A DNA stretch of 64,000 nucleotides, taken from NCBI GenBank assembly GCA_029564115.1, contig JAKQQP010000210.1, positions 1 through 64,000 of the forward strand, written 5' to 3'. The stretch comes from Candidatus Rifleibacteriota bacterium. Its GTDB lineage: Bacteria; Riflebacteria; Ozemobacteria; Ozemobacterales; Ozemobacteraceae. The notes under the pieces were generated by a model. It searched no databases. It was not told the origin of the DNA and saw only the letters and a list, made by a program, of their open reading frames with translations. Positions 1 through 9,250 of this stretch are shown here, in pieces (the stretch's first letter is position 1; the number at the start of each line of letters is the position of its first letter). Position numbers and translations under genes: made by a program.

Positions 1-330
1 AGAAAGAGAAAGAGAAAGAAAGAGAAGCAATCATTTTTGGCCACGGATGAACTCGGATGGGCGCGAATTAAGAGAAAGAGAAAGAAAGAGAAGCAATCAT
101 TTTTGGCTGCGGATGAACTCGGATGGGCGCGGATTAAGAAAGAGAGAAAAAGAAAGAGAAAGAAAGAAAGAAAAGCAATCGTTTTTAGCCGCGGATGAAC
201 TCGGATGGGCGCGGATTAAGAAAGAGAGAAAAAGAAAGAGAAAGAGAAAGAGAAAGAGAAAGAAAGAGAAGCAATCGTTTTTGGCCACGGATGAACTCGG
301 ATGGACGCAGATAAAAAAGGAAGAAAATGA
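1..330. repeat. Degenerate direct-repeat cluster in purine-rich low-complexity DNA
   Basis: Four near-identical units of about 33 bases with the core CGGATGAACTCGGATGG start near 41, 107, 189 and 285. They are joined by AGAAAG/AGAGAAAG tracts of different lengths and by a conserved GAAGCAATC(A/G)TTTTTGGCC segment, so the repeat period varies (about 66, 82 and 96 bases). The same core recurs at 16467-16680. Reading frames through it on either strand are repetitive Lys/Arg/Glu-rich or Phe/Leu/Ser-rich and are not credible proteins. The cluster may continue left of the window. From memory, similar cggatgaacgcggat elements are scattered between genes in many environmental bacterial genomes. Function unknown. 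Confidence 0.85.
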
Positions 331-442
331 AAAGCGGGAATTTTGGGAATCGTTGTGGCATTTTTTGGCGGGCATATGACGGATGAATTGAGAAAGTGGA
401 CTTGAGCGGGTAGTCAATGTGTTTGAGAAGGGAATAATTTTG
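331..442. other. Unassigned intergenic stretch before the M3 peptidase promoter
   Basis: This stretch lies between the repeat cluster and the putative promoter of the peptidase gene. I see no gene or clear hairpin here. A single GACGGATGAATTGAG near 377 looks like a decayed copy of the repeat core. Confidence 0.5.
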
Positions 443-471
443 TTGGCATTGGTGCCAAAACAATCTAGAAT
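443..471 (+). promoter_or_regulatory. Putative promoter with overlapping inverted repeat, M3 peptidase-rhomboid operon
   Basis: TTGGCA (443-448) and TAGAAT (466-471) are separated by 17 bases, a good housekeeping-sigma promoter. Predicted transcription start is near 478, giving a leader of about 27 bases that contains the GGAAAGGA ribosome-binding site at 491-498. The -35 box is also the left arm of a perfect inverted repeat, TTGGCA-TTGG-TGCCAA (443-458), so a dimeric regulator could bind there. Confidence 0.6.
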
Positions 472-504
472 ACTTTGGTAAATCAAACACGGAAAGGAAT
501 CAGC

Positions 505-2583
505 ATGAGCTTACAAAATAATCCCCTGATGGCACGCGAAGGGCTGCCGAGATTCGATCTTATTACGCCCGAGCATGTTATTCCGGCCATGGATGCCACC
601 CTGGCAGAAGTTGAAGCAAAACTGCAGCAAATTGAAGCGAATATTATACCCACCTGGGAGGGTCTCTGCCAGCCACTTGAAGAGTTGGACAACCCCTTTG
701 AATATACCTGGGGAGTTATAAACCATCTGGTTAGCGTCAAAAACTCAGACGCCTTGCGCAAGGCGCATCAGGAAGTTCTGCCGAAAGTAATCGGTTTCAG
801 TTTGAGAATGTCGCAGAGCAAACCTATTTATCATGGTTTGAAGGAACTTCGCGCCAGCGCGGAATTTGAAAAACTGAATGATGCCCGCAAACGTATTATC
901 GAGAAAAAGATCAAAGCGGCCGAGCATGCCGGCGTTGGCCTTGAGGGCAAAGAAAAAGAGCGTTTCAACGAAATTATCAACCGCAAATCGAAGCTGGGCA
1001 CTGATTTTTCGAACAACGTGCTCGATGCCACCAAAGCTTTTGAGCTCATAATCACCGAAAAAGCCGACATAGAAGGTTGGCCGGCCAATTTAAAGCAGCT
1101 GGCAGCCCAGTCTTTTGCCAAAGACAAGGGGCAACCAGGCCAGAAAGCCGACCCTGAAAACGGGCCATGGCGCATAACTCTCGACTACCCCAGCTCGGGC
1201 CCGTTTTTGCAGCACAGCCGCAACCGTGAACAACGGCGGCAGGTTTATCATGCGATGGTTACCAGAGCTTCTTCAGGCAAATACGACAACAGTGAAATAA
1301 TCAGCGAGTTGCTGAAACTGCGGCGCGAAGAAGCACAGATTCTAGGTTTCAAGACTTTTGCCGAACTCAGCCTCGACAGCAAAATGGCGCCTGACGTTAC
1401 AGCCGTCGAGAAAATGTTTGCAGAACTCGAAAAGCCAGCCCGGCCAATTGCAGAAAAAGAACTCGAAGAACTTAAAAAGATTGCGGCAGAATCTGGGCAG
1501 AAAGAACCTATTGCCCACTGGGATGCAGCATTCTGGGCTGAAAGACTGCGCGAAAAGCTGTATGACTTTACCGACGACCAGCTGCGTCCATATTTCCCGC
1601 TGCCACGCGTGCTTGACGGCCTTTTTAGTCTGGCAGAGCGTCTTTTCGGAATCAAGATAGTCAAATCAGCAATGAAAGACGTGCCTCGCTGGCATGAAGA
1701 CGTCGATTTCTTCGATATCAACGACGAAAACGGCAATACCATAGCCCACTTTTACCTCGACCCATATTCGCGACCTGCCGAAAAACGTGGCGGTGCCTGG
1801 ATGAACGAATGCTTTGGCCGGCGCATCGTCAATGGCAAAGTAAGGCTGCCGGTAATTTATCTTGTCTGCAACGGCACCCCGCCGATCGAAGGCAAACCCT
1901 CTCTGATGAGCTTCAACGAAGTCACCACCCTCTTTCACGAATTCGGGCACGGCTCACAGGGAATGCTGACCCGCATCGATGAAGCCGAAGCTGCCGGCAT
2001 CAACGGCGTAGAATGGGACGCAGTGGAACTCGCCAGTCAGTTCATGGAAAACTGGTGTTACAACCGCCCCACCCTGCTCGGCATGGCCAGGCATGTTGAA
2101 ACTGGCGAAACGCTGCCTGATGCACTTTTCGAAAAAGTCAAAGCCGCAAAGAATTTCCGTGCCGGTTCGGCAATGCTGCGCCAGCTCGAATTTGGCAAAA
2201 CTGACATGTTTCTGCACCATTATTTCGACATAAACGGCAATGAATCACCGTTCAACGCGGCCAGACGCATCGCTGCCGAAACGGCGATCATGCCGCCATA
2301 CGAACACGAAAGATTTCTGTGCAGTTTCTCTCATATCTTCTCTGGGGGCTATTCAGCGGGTTACTACAGCTACAAATGGGCCGAAGTTCTCAGTGCAGAC
2401 GCTTTTGCCGCCTTCGAAGAAGCCGGACTTGATAACGAAGAAGCAGTCAGACAGCTTGGCAGAAAATATCGCGAAACGATTCTGGCTCTCGGTGGCAGCA
2501 AACACCCCACCGAAATATACAGAATGTTCAGAGGTCGCGACGCCTCGACAGCTGCTCTGCTCAGGCATTCAGGGCTTGCCTGA
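505..2583 (+). CDS. prlC: M3 family zinc oligopeptidase (oligopeptidase A type)
   Basis: This is a cytoplasmic zinc metallopeptidase of the thimet oligopeptidase family, which degrades short peptides including cleaved signal peptides. The 692-residue length fits oligopeptidase A. The zinc motif HEFGH is at residues 478-482 (His478, catalytic Glu479, His482). A conserved segment about 26 residues later, VELASQFMENW, supplies the likely third ligand, Glu508. The C-terminal YYSYKWAEVL stretch is also typical of the family. I chose the ATG at 505 because GGAAAGGA lies just upstream and family members start with a similar NPLL-type sequence; an in-frame ATG at 475 would add ten unlikely residues. 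There is no signal peptide. The gene is followed after 6 bases by a rhomboid gene, so two proteolysis genes share an operon. Confidence 0.95.
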   Translation: MSLQNNPLMAREGLPRFDLITPEHVIPAMDATLAEVEAKLQQIEANIIPTWEGLCQPLEELDNPFEYTWGVINHLVSVKNSDALRKAHQEVLPKVIGFSLRMSQSKPIYHGLKELRASAEFEKLNDARKRIIEKKIKAAEHAGVGLEGKEKERFNEIINRKSKLGTDFSNNVLDATKAFELIITEKADIEGWPANLKQLAAQSFAKDKGQPGQKADPENGPWRITLDYPSSGPFLQHSRNREQRRQVYHAMVTRASSGKYDNSEIISELLKLRREEAQILGFKTFAELSLDSKMAPDVTAVEKMFAELEKPARPIAEKELEELKKIAAESGQKEPIAHWDAAFWAERLREKLYDFTDDQLRPYFPLPRVLDGLFSLAERLFGIKIVKSAMKDVPRWHEDVDFFDINDENGNTIAHFYLDPYSRPAEKRGGAWMNECFGRRIVNGKVRLPVIYLVCNGTPPIEGKPSLMSFNEVTTLFHEFGHGSQGMLTRIDEAEAAGINGVEWDAVELASQFMENWCYNRPTLLGMARHVETGETLPDALFEKVKAAKNFRAGSAMLRQLEFGKTDMFLHHYFDINGNESPFNAARRIAAETAIMPPYEHERFLCSFSHIFSGGYSAGYYSYKWAEVLSADAFAAFEEAGLDNEEAVRQLGRKYRETILALGGSKHPTEIYRMFRGRDASTAALLRHSGLA

Positions 2584-2589
2584 TCTGCA

Positions 2590-3372
2590 ATGTTTTTCCC
2601 GCTGCACGACCAGAATAATGAACAGGTAAAGACAGTGCCGATGGCCAGTTATGTGGTCATCGGGCTGTGCTTTCTCATCCATCTTTATTCAGTCATTCTT
2701 GGCTTCGGGCCGACCGGTAGAAGTGATCTGACCAGGTTTATCTACCGGCACGGCCTGATACCCTCGGTTTACTTCAACGATGCCACAACTTACCATATTG
2801 GCGAACGAAGGCCGCAGCTCACCCCAGAACAGCGGCAGATACTCGCCGAAAACGGTTTCAAAGGTTTCCCTGAGCCTGAAATGATTGAGTCTTCACAGCT
2901 GTGGGTCTGGCTGATGCCATTGACCTGCATGTTTTTGCACGCAAGCTGGATGCACCTGCTGACCAATCTATGGTTTTTCTGGATATTTTCGGACAACGTC
3001 GAAGAACGGATGGGAACCTTAAAATTCAGCTTGTTTTACCTGTTTGTGGGATTCTTTTCGAGCATTGCACATGCGGTCATTCAAAGCGGCTCGGAGATTC
3101 CCCTGGTGGGTGCCAGTGGTGCCGTCAGCGGGGTCATGGGAGCTTATCTGGTGTTGTTTCCGGTTAACAAGATAACCAGCTATTTCTGCCCCGTATGGTT
3201 TTTCATCAGGCGCATCGATGTTCCGGCGATAGTGGTTCTCGGTTTTTATCTGCTGCTGAATATGCTGCAGATGTATCAGTCAGGCGCATTAGGCGCGAAT
3301 ATTGCCTTCGACGCCCACATTTTCGGGTTTCTTGGCGGCGTCGGTGCGGCTTCCATTTTCAAAAGAATGTAA
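2590..3372 (+). CDS. Rhomboid family intramembrane serine protease
   Basis: This polytopic membrane protein of 260 residues carries the rhomboid signatures. The GASG motif places the nucleophile at Ser176, and DAHIFGFLGG near the C-terminus supplies the catalytic His243. The loop after the first membrane span contains HASWMHLLTNLWFFWIFSDN, the usual rhomboid HxxxHxxxN-like region followed by an E.RMG motif. Rhomboids cut transmembrane substrates within the bilayer; the substrate here is unknown. The start follows the peptidase stop by 6 bases, with only a weak ribosome-binding site, so translation probably depends on the upstream gene. The N-terminus MFFPLHDQN resembles other bacterial rhomboids and supports this start over the internal Met at 2641. 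Confidence 0.92.
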   Translation: MFFPLHDQNNEQVKTVPMASYVVIGLCFLIHLYSVILGFGPTGRSDLTRFIYRHGLIPSVYFNDATTYHIGERRPQLTPEQRQILAENGFKGFPEPEMIESSQLWVWLMPLTCMFLHASWMHLLTNLWFFWIFSDNVEERMGTLKFSLFYLFVGFFSSIAHAVIQSGSEIPLVGASGAVSGVMGAYLVLFPVNKITSYFCPVWFFIRRIDVPAIVVLGFYLLLNMLQMYQSGALGANIAFDAHIFGFLGGVGAASIFKRM

Positions 3373-3397
3373 CGCTGGCACAAAAGCCGGCATCAGC

Positions 3398-6226
3398 TTA
3401 GAGAACCTGTTTTTGCCGGTTCATCAGGCAATATACCACGACGTTCGAAAATACTATCGGTGCCAGGCATACCTCAGAGAGAAGCGATATGACCTGAATC
3501 AGCACCGTTGCAACAATCTGCGGCAATAACGGCATAAAAAAGGTGATGATCTGAGTTGAGGTTCCGGTAATGATCATCATGATGAAAGTGGCAAAAATAA
3601 AAAGACTGGCCAGCTTTATACGATCTTTCATAAAAAGCCTTTCAGAGGTCAGAAATGCATCTGAACCCGGCAAAAGAATCGTGACCGGCTCAACCATCAG
3701 ATACTTGAAATAAACCGAAGCCATGATCAACATGCCGATAATCAGGGCAATCAGACAGCTGAAAGAAAATAAAAAACCGTGCCGCCCGGCAACCCCGGCG
3801 GCAGCCACGATCGAACCGCTGCAGAAAAGGGCAATCAACAGCCACAGGCTCAAATAAAGATGTTTTTTCAGCGAAATATCAAAAACCGGCTTGAAAAGAC
3901 CGGCGAGCTTCCGGTTCAAAACCTCTTTATCGAGTTCCCGCCCATGAATGTAATCTTCGACCATCAGAGCGATCATAATCTTCCACTCTACCATCAGACC
4001 GAGAGATTTCCAGGCAAAATACGGTATGAAGATGATAAGAAAAAGAATACCGGTGGGTGGGCTGATACCCATAAAAAAACCGCCGATAAAAGTGATTAGG
4101 GCAAAACCCAGCCCCCACTTGAGAAACTGCTTTATCGTCTGCAGCGAAAATGTGTAAACATGCTTCTGATAAAGACGCATGGTAATATCGAAAATCTCGC
4201 TCACAGAAGCATCGCCCGCCGGCAACATCGAAAAAGTCTTCGACGGCACCAGCGAGCAAAGACTGCCCTCTACCCGACCCAGTTCGGCACGCAGCTGTGC
4301 GGCAACCCTGCTGTCGAGACCAGCCCTGTTATTGTAAAAATCAAAGGCGAAAGACACCAGAACAGCTTCACGACGCGAAACCATAGATTTTTTTTCGATT
4401 TCAAGCAATTGCCGTTCTGTCATATTCCTGGCGCTCTCCGTCAGGGGAAGAGCGACGCCGGAATCTGCGGCCATAACATGGCTGATCAGCTCATCGACGG
4501 TAGCCATCTCGCGGTCGAGAATATCGAGAGATTCGAGAGTTTTTTCGTCGGCAAGCTGCTGCTGCAGGCATTTGTCGGCAAGGGCGAGAAGAGCGGTGCG
4601 TTCGGCCTGCGGCGTTTTTTCGACCCTTGGCAGCTCGGTAACTTCTGCGTCGATATTGGCCCTGGCCTTGATCAGATTAACAACGCCGGCGAAAGCGGTA
4701 TCAAGGCTGTTTTCAAAAAAAGAATCACGATGACGCTCGAGATAAATCTGTTTTTCGACATCTTTTACCAGAGAAGCAGCACCGGGCATTTTCGCGGCAG
4801 CGTATTCCTTAAGAACGGCAAACGCCTTGTCACGCAACCGCGGGTTTGGGTCGCGAATGAGTCTTTCGAGCAAAGGCAGCGACATAGCCTCACGACTATT
4901 TTTAAGAACATACAGAGCACTGTGCTTAAAAGGCTCGCGGCCACGGGCCAGCATTTTTTTCAGTTCGACTATCACATCGACTCTACCAGACTTTTTTAGA
5001 ACAAGAATGCAGTTGGCGACTACCCTGTTATTTTTATCGTTGAGCAGAGGTGCCAGAAGATCAAATGCCTGATCGGAAGCGATTTCGCCAATAGCCTCGA
5101 CAGCGTTGGCCCGCACCCTTTCGTCTTTGTGGTTGAGCAGCAGTTTTGCCCTGGGGAAGGCAGTAACAATTTTAAGGTCTCTAACCAGATTCAGCATCAG
5201 ACCAAGGAGAAAAAAATCTTCCTCACGGTCGAAAACCTCGATAAAAGCATCATGCAGAGCAGGCAGACTGCTTTTGTCGATTCTGGTCAAAGCCATATAT
5301 CTATCGGCAGCTTCAGAACTGACAAGGAAATCACGATGCTCGAACTCTGTCTGCGGCGCAGCAACGCTCGGTGTCTCTACAACCTCATGCCCGCCCGTCT
5401 CGAGCTTTTCGAGCAGAGAAGCAGCGGCCGGGTTTCCATCTGCTTTTTCGAGCCTGATAAACTGCAGAGCTCTGCTGCGAATATCGGGGTCGAGGTCACT
5501 TTGAGCGATTCTGGCAAGAATGACCAGAGATTGCGGCGATTTTATTCGGCTGAAGGCAAAAACAGCCGAAGCCCGCACCCATGGCCGCTCATCAAAAGCC
5601 ATATTTTTAAGAAGTTCGAAAAGAGATTGCCCGCCAATCACCTGCAATGCCTTGACCACGTTGGCTCTGACACGGTTATCTTCGTCACCCATGACGGCGA
5701 TTATGAGTCGGTATGCCTCTTCGCCCGCGATCATGGCAAGAGCTTCAACAGTATTGGCTCTTATACGCGCATCTGCGTTCTGCAGGAAAGGCGCCAGAGT
5801 CTTGACGTCATCCGGGTTGTGAAAGTGCCCGACGCCAATGACGAAACTGGCGAGCAGTTGCGGCACAGTCTCTTTTGAGAGAGCCGACAGCAAAAGAAAA
5901 CGCGCTTCCGGGGTCTTCTGCGTGAGAATTTTTTTCAGGCCGGCAAAACGAGCATAAGGGTCGTCTGCCTGAAGAAGCTTTTCGATACCGATAGCAGCGT
6001 AAGTGTCAGTCTGTGTTTGTGAGGGCTGCACAACGGATTGAAGATGTTCAAGAGCTTTTCTTGCCAAATTTCTTGTTTCTTGATCGGGGTCAGAGCCGGC
6101 AATTTCAGTGATATGAGCGATAAGATCGACTCTGCCGGCTTTGACGGCCAGAATTATTCCGTGCTGACGCTCTCCAGCAAGGGATGACGCTAAAAATCGA
6201 GCTATATCATCTGAATTCTGGCTCAT
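3398..6226 (-). CDS. HEAT-repeat protein with C-terminal multi-span membrane domain
   Basis: A 942-residue protein in two parts. Roughly residues 1-480 are HEAT/PBS-lyase-type helical repeats, with recurring R.RANxVEALA.I and VRANVVKAL.VIG patterns and alternating paired helices. A charged helical linker follows (about 480-690). The last 250 residues hold about six hydrophobic segments, beginning near 705. No catalytic motif is visible. HEAT repeats are protein-binding scaffolds, so I infer a large cytoplasmic docking platform tethered to the inner membrane. It is the last gene of the secretion-like operon, 14 bases after the small pseudopilin-like gene, which suggests a role in that machine, perhaps as an assembly platform or regulator. 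No specific family is recognised. Start is the ATG at 6226; no strong ribosome-binding site is visible. Confidence 0.85.
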   Translation of the reverse strand: MSQNSDDIARFLASSLAGERQHGIILAVKAGRVDLIAHITEIAGSDPDQETRNLARKALEHLQSVVQPSQTQTDTYAAIGIEKLLQADDPYARFAGLKKILTQKTPEARFLLLSALSKETVPQLLASFVIGVGHFHNPDDVKTLAPFLQNADARIRANTVEALAMIAGEEAYRLIIAVMGDEDNRVRANVVKALQVIGGQSLFELLKNMAFDERPWVRASAVFAFSRIKSPQSLVILARIAQSDLDPDIRSRALQFIRLEKADGNPAAASLLEKLETGGHEVVETPSVAAPQTEFEHRDFLVSSEAADRYMALTRIDKSSLPALHDAFIEVFDREEDFFLLGLMLNLVRDLKIVTAFPRAKLLLNHKDERVRANAVEAIGEIASDQAFDLLAPLLNDKNNRVVANCILVLKKSGRVDVIVELKKMLARGREPFKHSALYVLKNSREAMSLPLLERLIRDPNPRLRDKAFAVLKEYAAAKMPGAASLVKDVEKQIYLERHRDSFFENSLDTAFAGVVNLIKARANIDAEVTELPRVEKTPQAERTALLALADKCLQQQLADEKTLESLDILDREMATVDELISHVMAADSGVALPLTESARNMTERQLLEIEKKSMVSRREAVLVSFAFDFYNNRAGLDSRVAAQLRAELGRVEGSLCSLVPSKTFSMLPAGDASVSEIFDITMRLYQKHVYTFSLQTIKQFLKWGLGFALITFIGGFFMGISPPTGILFLIIFIPYFAWKSLGLMVEWKIMIALMVEDYIHGRELDKEVLNRKLAGLFKPVFDISLKKHLYLSLWLLIALFCSGSIVAAAGVAGRHGFLFSFSCLIALIIGMLIMASVYFKYLMVEPVTILLPGSDAFLTSERLFMKDRIKLASLFIFATFIMMIITGTSTQIITFFMPLLPQIVATVLIQVISLLSEVCLAPIVFSNVVVYCLMNRQKQVL

Positions 6227-6240
6227 AAAACCGTTTAACC

Positions 6241-6450
6241 CTATTGTTCACCGGCAACAACCGGGATGCCTCTCTGAGGGACGTATACTTCTGCCGGCAC
6301 AGGGATTATTTTAGCATTTTTTCTCAGAACAGCTGTCTGGCGACGGCCGACCTGCAGTATTTCGAAGCTCTGAGCAAAAAAGCCGGCAAAAAGAACGATC
6401 ATTATTACCCAGAAGATCAGCATGATCGAAAAACCATTTCTATTATTCAT
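6241..6450 (-). CDS. Small pseudopilin-like membrane protein lacking Glu5
   Basis: A 69-residue protein beginning MNNRNGFSIMLIF, then one hydrophobic helix and a basic-to-neutral tail. The NG|FSIML sequence resembles a prepilin peptidase site, but the usual Glu at +5 is absent, as in GspK-type minor pseudopilins. It is far shorter than GspK (about 300 residues), so it could be a truncated minor pseudopilin or an unrelated bitopic protein. It overlaps the preceding pseudopilin gene by 8 bases, so it is translated as part of the operon. Confidence 0.7.
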   Translation of the reverse strand: MNNRNGFSIMLIFWVIMIVLFAGFFAQSFEILQVGRRQTAVLRKNAKIIPVPAEVYVPQRGIPVVAGEQ

Positions 6451-6865
6451 GATCAGCCCCTGTCTGCCATACCACCCTTATATTGTCGGCGCCATTCCTG
6501 ATCTGGGTCGAAAATGCATTTTTGGCAATTTTCTCGAACCCCCAGCAACGGGCACCACCTTCGAACTTCACAAGTCGTGAACCAACCTGCACAGCGCGGC
6601 CACCGTTCAAAACCCTTATTTTCCGGTCATTGTCGAATTCGACACCATTTTCGTCGGCGCGAGCGACGTTGCCGCACAGAGGCAGTTCTGCCTTTATCAG
6701 ACTATAAAGGCTGGTCAACTCAGAACAGTCTTTTATATACCTGGCTCCATGGCGTTCGAGCATGATTGCGGCCTTCAGCCCCGGATAAATCGAATGCAGC
6801 AGAATACCGAGGACAGCGATTACGATCATGAGTTCTATCAAGGTAAAACCTTTTCTGGTTTTCAT
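6443..6865 (-). CDS. Prepilin-type pseudopilin with G|FTLIE cleavage motif
   Basis: A 140-residue protein with a textbook class III signal: a short basic leader MKTRKG, cleavage before FTLIE, then the hydrophobic helix ELMIVIAVLGILLHSIYPG. After processing and N-methylation it should join a type II secretion pseudopilus or type IV pilus-like fibre. The body (ARYIKDCSELTSLYSLIK onward) has two cysteines that could pair. It lies between two other pseudopilin-like genes, with 4-base and 8-base overlaps, in an operon that also supplies the ATPase and two GspF proteins. Which minor pseudopilin (GspH, I or J) it corresponds to cannot be decided from the sequence. Confidence 0.9.
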   Translation of the reverse strand: MKTRKGFTLIELMIVIAVLGILLHSIYPGLKAAIMLERHGARYIKDCSELTSLYSLIKAELPLCGNVARADENGVEFDNDRKIRVLNGGRAVQVGSRLVKFEGGARCWGFEKIAKNAFSTQIRNGADNIRVVWQTGADHE

Positions 6866-7227
6866 TTTTTCTTTACCTCGATCTGATAGATGACGCGATA
6901 GCGACCACCAGCGGCATTGAACAACGAAACAGTCACCTGATCAAGCTCAGAGTGAGGTTTTAACTCGATTTTCCAATCATGGCTGCTGATAAGAGATAGA
7001 AAGTTTTCGACTTGAATGTCGTGAATACCGGCTCCGTTGGCAAAATCAAGCTCGATACTGTTCTTTATGCTCTCAAGAAGATACATGGCGGTAGTATTGT
7101 GCTGCAGACGCCTGATTACATTGTTCTGAACATGAGAAAGCTCCATCAGCCCGAGAAGCATCATTGTGGCCAGCGTCGTGGTAAGGGTGAGTTCTACAAG
7201 AGTCAACCCCGTTTTTTTTCGCATCAT
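6862..7227 (-). CDS. Prepilin-type pseudopilin with G|LTLVE cleavage motif
   Basis: A 121-residue protein beginning MMRKKTGLTLVELTLTT, giving a prepilin peptidase site with Glu at +5 and a following hydrophobic helix. The rest is a small soluble domain ending RVIYQIEVKKK. It overlaps its neighbours on both sides by 4 bases (ATGA-type coupling). The position after two GspF genes is as expected for a GspI/GspJ-like minor pseudopilin, but similarity is too low for a letter assignment. Confidence 0.87.
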   Translation of the reverse strand: MMRKKTGLTLVELTLTTTLATMMLLGLMELSHVQNNVIRRLQHNTTAMYLLESIKNSIELDFANGAGIHDIQVENFLSLISSHDWKIELKPHSELDQVTVSLFNAAGGRYRVIYQIEVKKK

Positions 7228-8240
7228 AGCAAACTCCAGATAGCCCAGTAATATGAGCCAAAAACACCGGTAGTGACGATGGTAACGAACAAACCCGTCA
7301 AAAGAAGCATCACCAGAGTCATGGTTTGAGAAATCTGCTGCAACAGTCTTGATGAATGCCGGTAGTTACTGCCGGAAGCGTATTTTAGACGATCAGCAAG
7401 CAGACTCATCTCACCGGGAGCTGCAGGCAGGCGGTTTAAAATTTCAGAAAATTCAAATGCCAGCTCCGGTTCTTCGCCGTTAGCAAGAGACTGCGCCACC
7501 TGCCGCAATTTTTCGGCCTCAGCGCTTGCTGCCATCGAGGCGGCATGTTCGATAGCATCCGGTAGAGACTGGCCGGCCTGCAGATAAAGAGAAACAACTC
7601 CCTGAATCCGGCCAATTTCCTGAAGTCGAAGGGCGCGGTTGACTCCGGCCAGGCGGGCTGCTGCCGAATCGCTTGTCAGCTTCGACGAAAAAAGAGTGTA
7701 AGTCATCAGCAAAAATGAGCAAAAGATAAAAAGAGGAACCGGTAAAGAAAGCGGCCACAGATCGAGCTCAACGAAGTAGAGCAGTCGAAGCATCAGGGGC
7801 AGCGACTGCGAAGTCTCAGAAATCTGCCCGTAGACATGCGGAAACAGGTCAAAATTAAGATGCAGCAGATTGGCCACCAGCAGCATGGTAACCATAGCGG
7901 GGTAAAACAAGGCGGTGTTGATGTTTTCTCTGATTCTCTCGAGGTTTACCAGAAAACCCGTATAGAGCTCGAGCACAATCAAAAGTCTCTGACTGCCGAG
8001 AAGCGGCATTATCTTGGCCAGCACCGGGTCAAAATCACGCAAATCGGTGCAGGCTTCATCGACAGAGTACCCTTCGGCAAGTCGACTGGCAAGGTCACGC
8101 GCCCAGATCGATGCTCTTGAATCAGGCAAACCGGAAGCAAGCTGGCCCAGTGATTCAGGGATCGGCCGGCCACTGCGCAGCGCAACCGACAACATCTGGC
8201 AAAAAGTTATTATTTCTTGTGAAGATTTCTGTTCATTCAT
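7224..8240 (-). CDS. Type II secretion/type IV pilus inner-membrane platform protein (GspF-like), second copy
   Basis: A 338-residue protein with the GspF/PilC layout: a cytoplasmic helical domain (CQMLSVALRSGRPIPESL, matching the family's L..GxPL...L pattern), two membrane spans near 120-175, a second helical domain (LYLQAGQSLPDAIEHAA) and a C-terminal span. GspF is the inner-membrane platform that couples the ATPase to pseudopilus growth. It is shorter than usual GspF (about 400 residues). It overlaps the upstream GspF-like gene by 4 bases. The two copies are diverged and are probably both needed rather than redundant. Confidence 0.85.
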   Translation of the reverse strand: MNEQKSSQEIITFCQMLSVALRSGRPIPESLGQLASGLPDSRASIWARDLASRLAEGYSVDEACTDLRDFDPVLAKIMPLLGSQRLLIVLELYTGFLVNLERIRENINTALFYPAMVTMLLVANLLHLNFDLFPHVYGQISETSQSLPLMLRLLYFVELDLWPLSLPVPLFIFCSFLLMTYTLFSSKLTSDSAAARLAGVNRALRLQEIGRIQGVVSLYLQAGQSLPDAIEHAASMAASAEAEKLRQVAQSLANGEEPELAFEFSEILNRLPAAPGEMSLLADRLKYASGSNYRHSSRLLQQISQTMTLVMLLLTGLFVTIVTTGVFGSYYWAIWSLL

Positions 8241-9250
8241 ATTATTGCCGCCAGCATTATCACAACCATCGTCTTGAACACAGAATAGACGATCACCCCA
8301 AAAACCAGCCCCTGAGCGAGAGCGCTGACAACTTCTATCAACCTTCCGGATCTTTCGAGGGAACCGTTTAAACGTGTTTCAACCAGAGCTGCGCCCTGCA
8401 GCAGAATTTCGTCACCGCTTTCAGATACGGCGGCAAGCTGAACAAACCAGGTGGTAAACGAATCGAGGCCGACGCTCTCTGCAGCTGGCACAATCTGCTC
8501 ACCCTCGGTGACGGCACGCGCAAAGGCACGCAACTTTCCAGAGAGACGCGGAAAATTATGTTTGACTGCCATGATCTCGAGAACCCTCATACGATGCTCT
8601 GCAGGAACGGCGGCAAGCATGCTGAGCAGGCTCAGCGTTTCGCAGTTCTGCGATACCCTGAAAACAATCCTGGCGAGGAAGAAAACCAGACTGATGAGGG
8701 CAAGGCCACCAATGGGCAGAAGAACGATGAACAGCAGACTTTCTGAGGAACTGGCTCCTTCGATAACCCAGTCTGACACGCCAATGGTTTTGATACGCAA
8801 ACCCAGCATGATCTCACGAAACTGCGGCAGCACGAACATGATAAGAACCATACAGGTCATCATGGCAAAAGCCATTGTCTGCACAGGGAAATAAAGATAT
8901 TGCACAAGAGTGCCCGCCGAAGACAGAGGTCGCTTCCAGTCGCTCAACAGGCGCCCTTTAAGGTTGTCAGGAATGGGTGATGCTAGAATATAGCGGTAAT
9001 GGGCCGGTATTTCTCTTGCTTCTCGGGCAGAAAAGACTTCAGATTCTGAGTTGCCATCGCTCAACAGTTGGGCTGTTCTTGCCAGAGATGCCTTAAGCCC
9101 CCTGTGTTCGGTAACGGCAGCGGCTCTGATCAGAGCCTGATTCATGGGCAACTGCTCACGCAAAAGCATACCGAGATGAAACATGCCCAGCTCTTTTTTA
9201 TCAAAAGCCCTCGCCAGAGCCTGAAAATTTCCTTGACCGAACGGGTTCAT
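8237..9250 (-). CDS. Type II secretion/type IV pilus inner-membrane platform protein (GspF-like), first copy
   Basis: A 337-residue GspF-family protein. Its N-terminal helical domain carries FHLGMLLREQLPMNQALIRA. Membrane helices follow near 125-150 and 175-200, then a second helical domain (PAEHRMRVLEIMAVK) and a final C-terminal span. It starts within the last codons of the ATPase gene (4-base overlap), which places platform and motor in one translationally coupled set. Two consecutive GspF genes downstream of one ATPase are unusual; the pair may form a hetero-oligomeric platform. Confidence 0.85.
   Translation of the reverse strand: MNPFGQGNFQALARAFDKKELGMFHLGMLLREQLPMNQALIRAAAVTEHRGLKASLARTAQLLSDGNSESEVFSAREAREIPAHYRYILASPIPDNLKGRLLSDWKRPLSSAGTLVQYLYFPVQTMAFAMMTCMVLIMFVLPQFREIMLGLRIKTIGVSDWVIEGASSSESLLFIVLLPIGGLALISLVFFLARIVFRVSQNCETLSLLSMLAAVPAEHRMRVLEIMAVKHNFPRLSGKLRAFARAVTEGEQIVPAAESVGLDSFTTWFVQLAAVSESGDEILLQGAALVETRLNGSLERSGRLIEVVSALAQGLVFGVIVYSVFKTMVVIMLAAII

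Noticed and set aside
1..330. CRISPR array
   Set aside because: The spacers are low-complexity AGAAAG tracts of unequal length that resemble each other, and no cas genes are near.
97..490. Two overlapping minus-strand frames of 101-129 codons across the left repeat cluster
   Set aside because: Their sequence is the translated repeat (PSEFIRG-like units and Phe/Leu/Ser runs), with no fold-like composition.
475..504. Ten-codon N-terminal extension of the M3 peptidase
   Set aside because: The ATG at 475 has no ribosome-binding site and lies upstream of the predicted transcription start near 478.
5129..5878. Plus-strand frame of 249 codons
   Set aside because: Shadow of the HEAT-repeat gene; no recognisable features.
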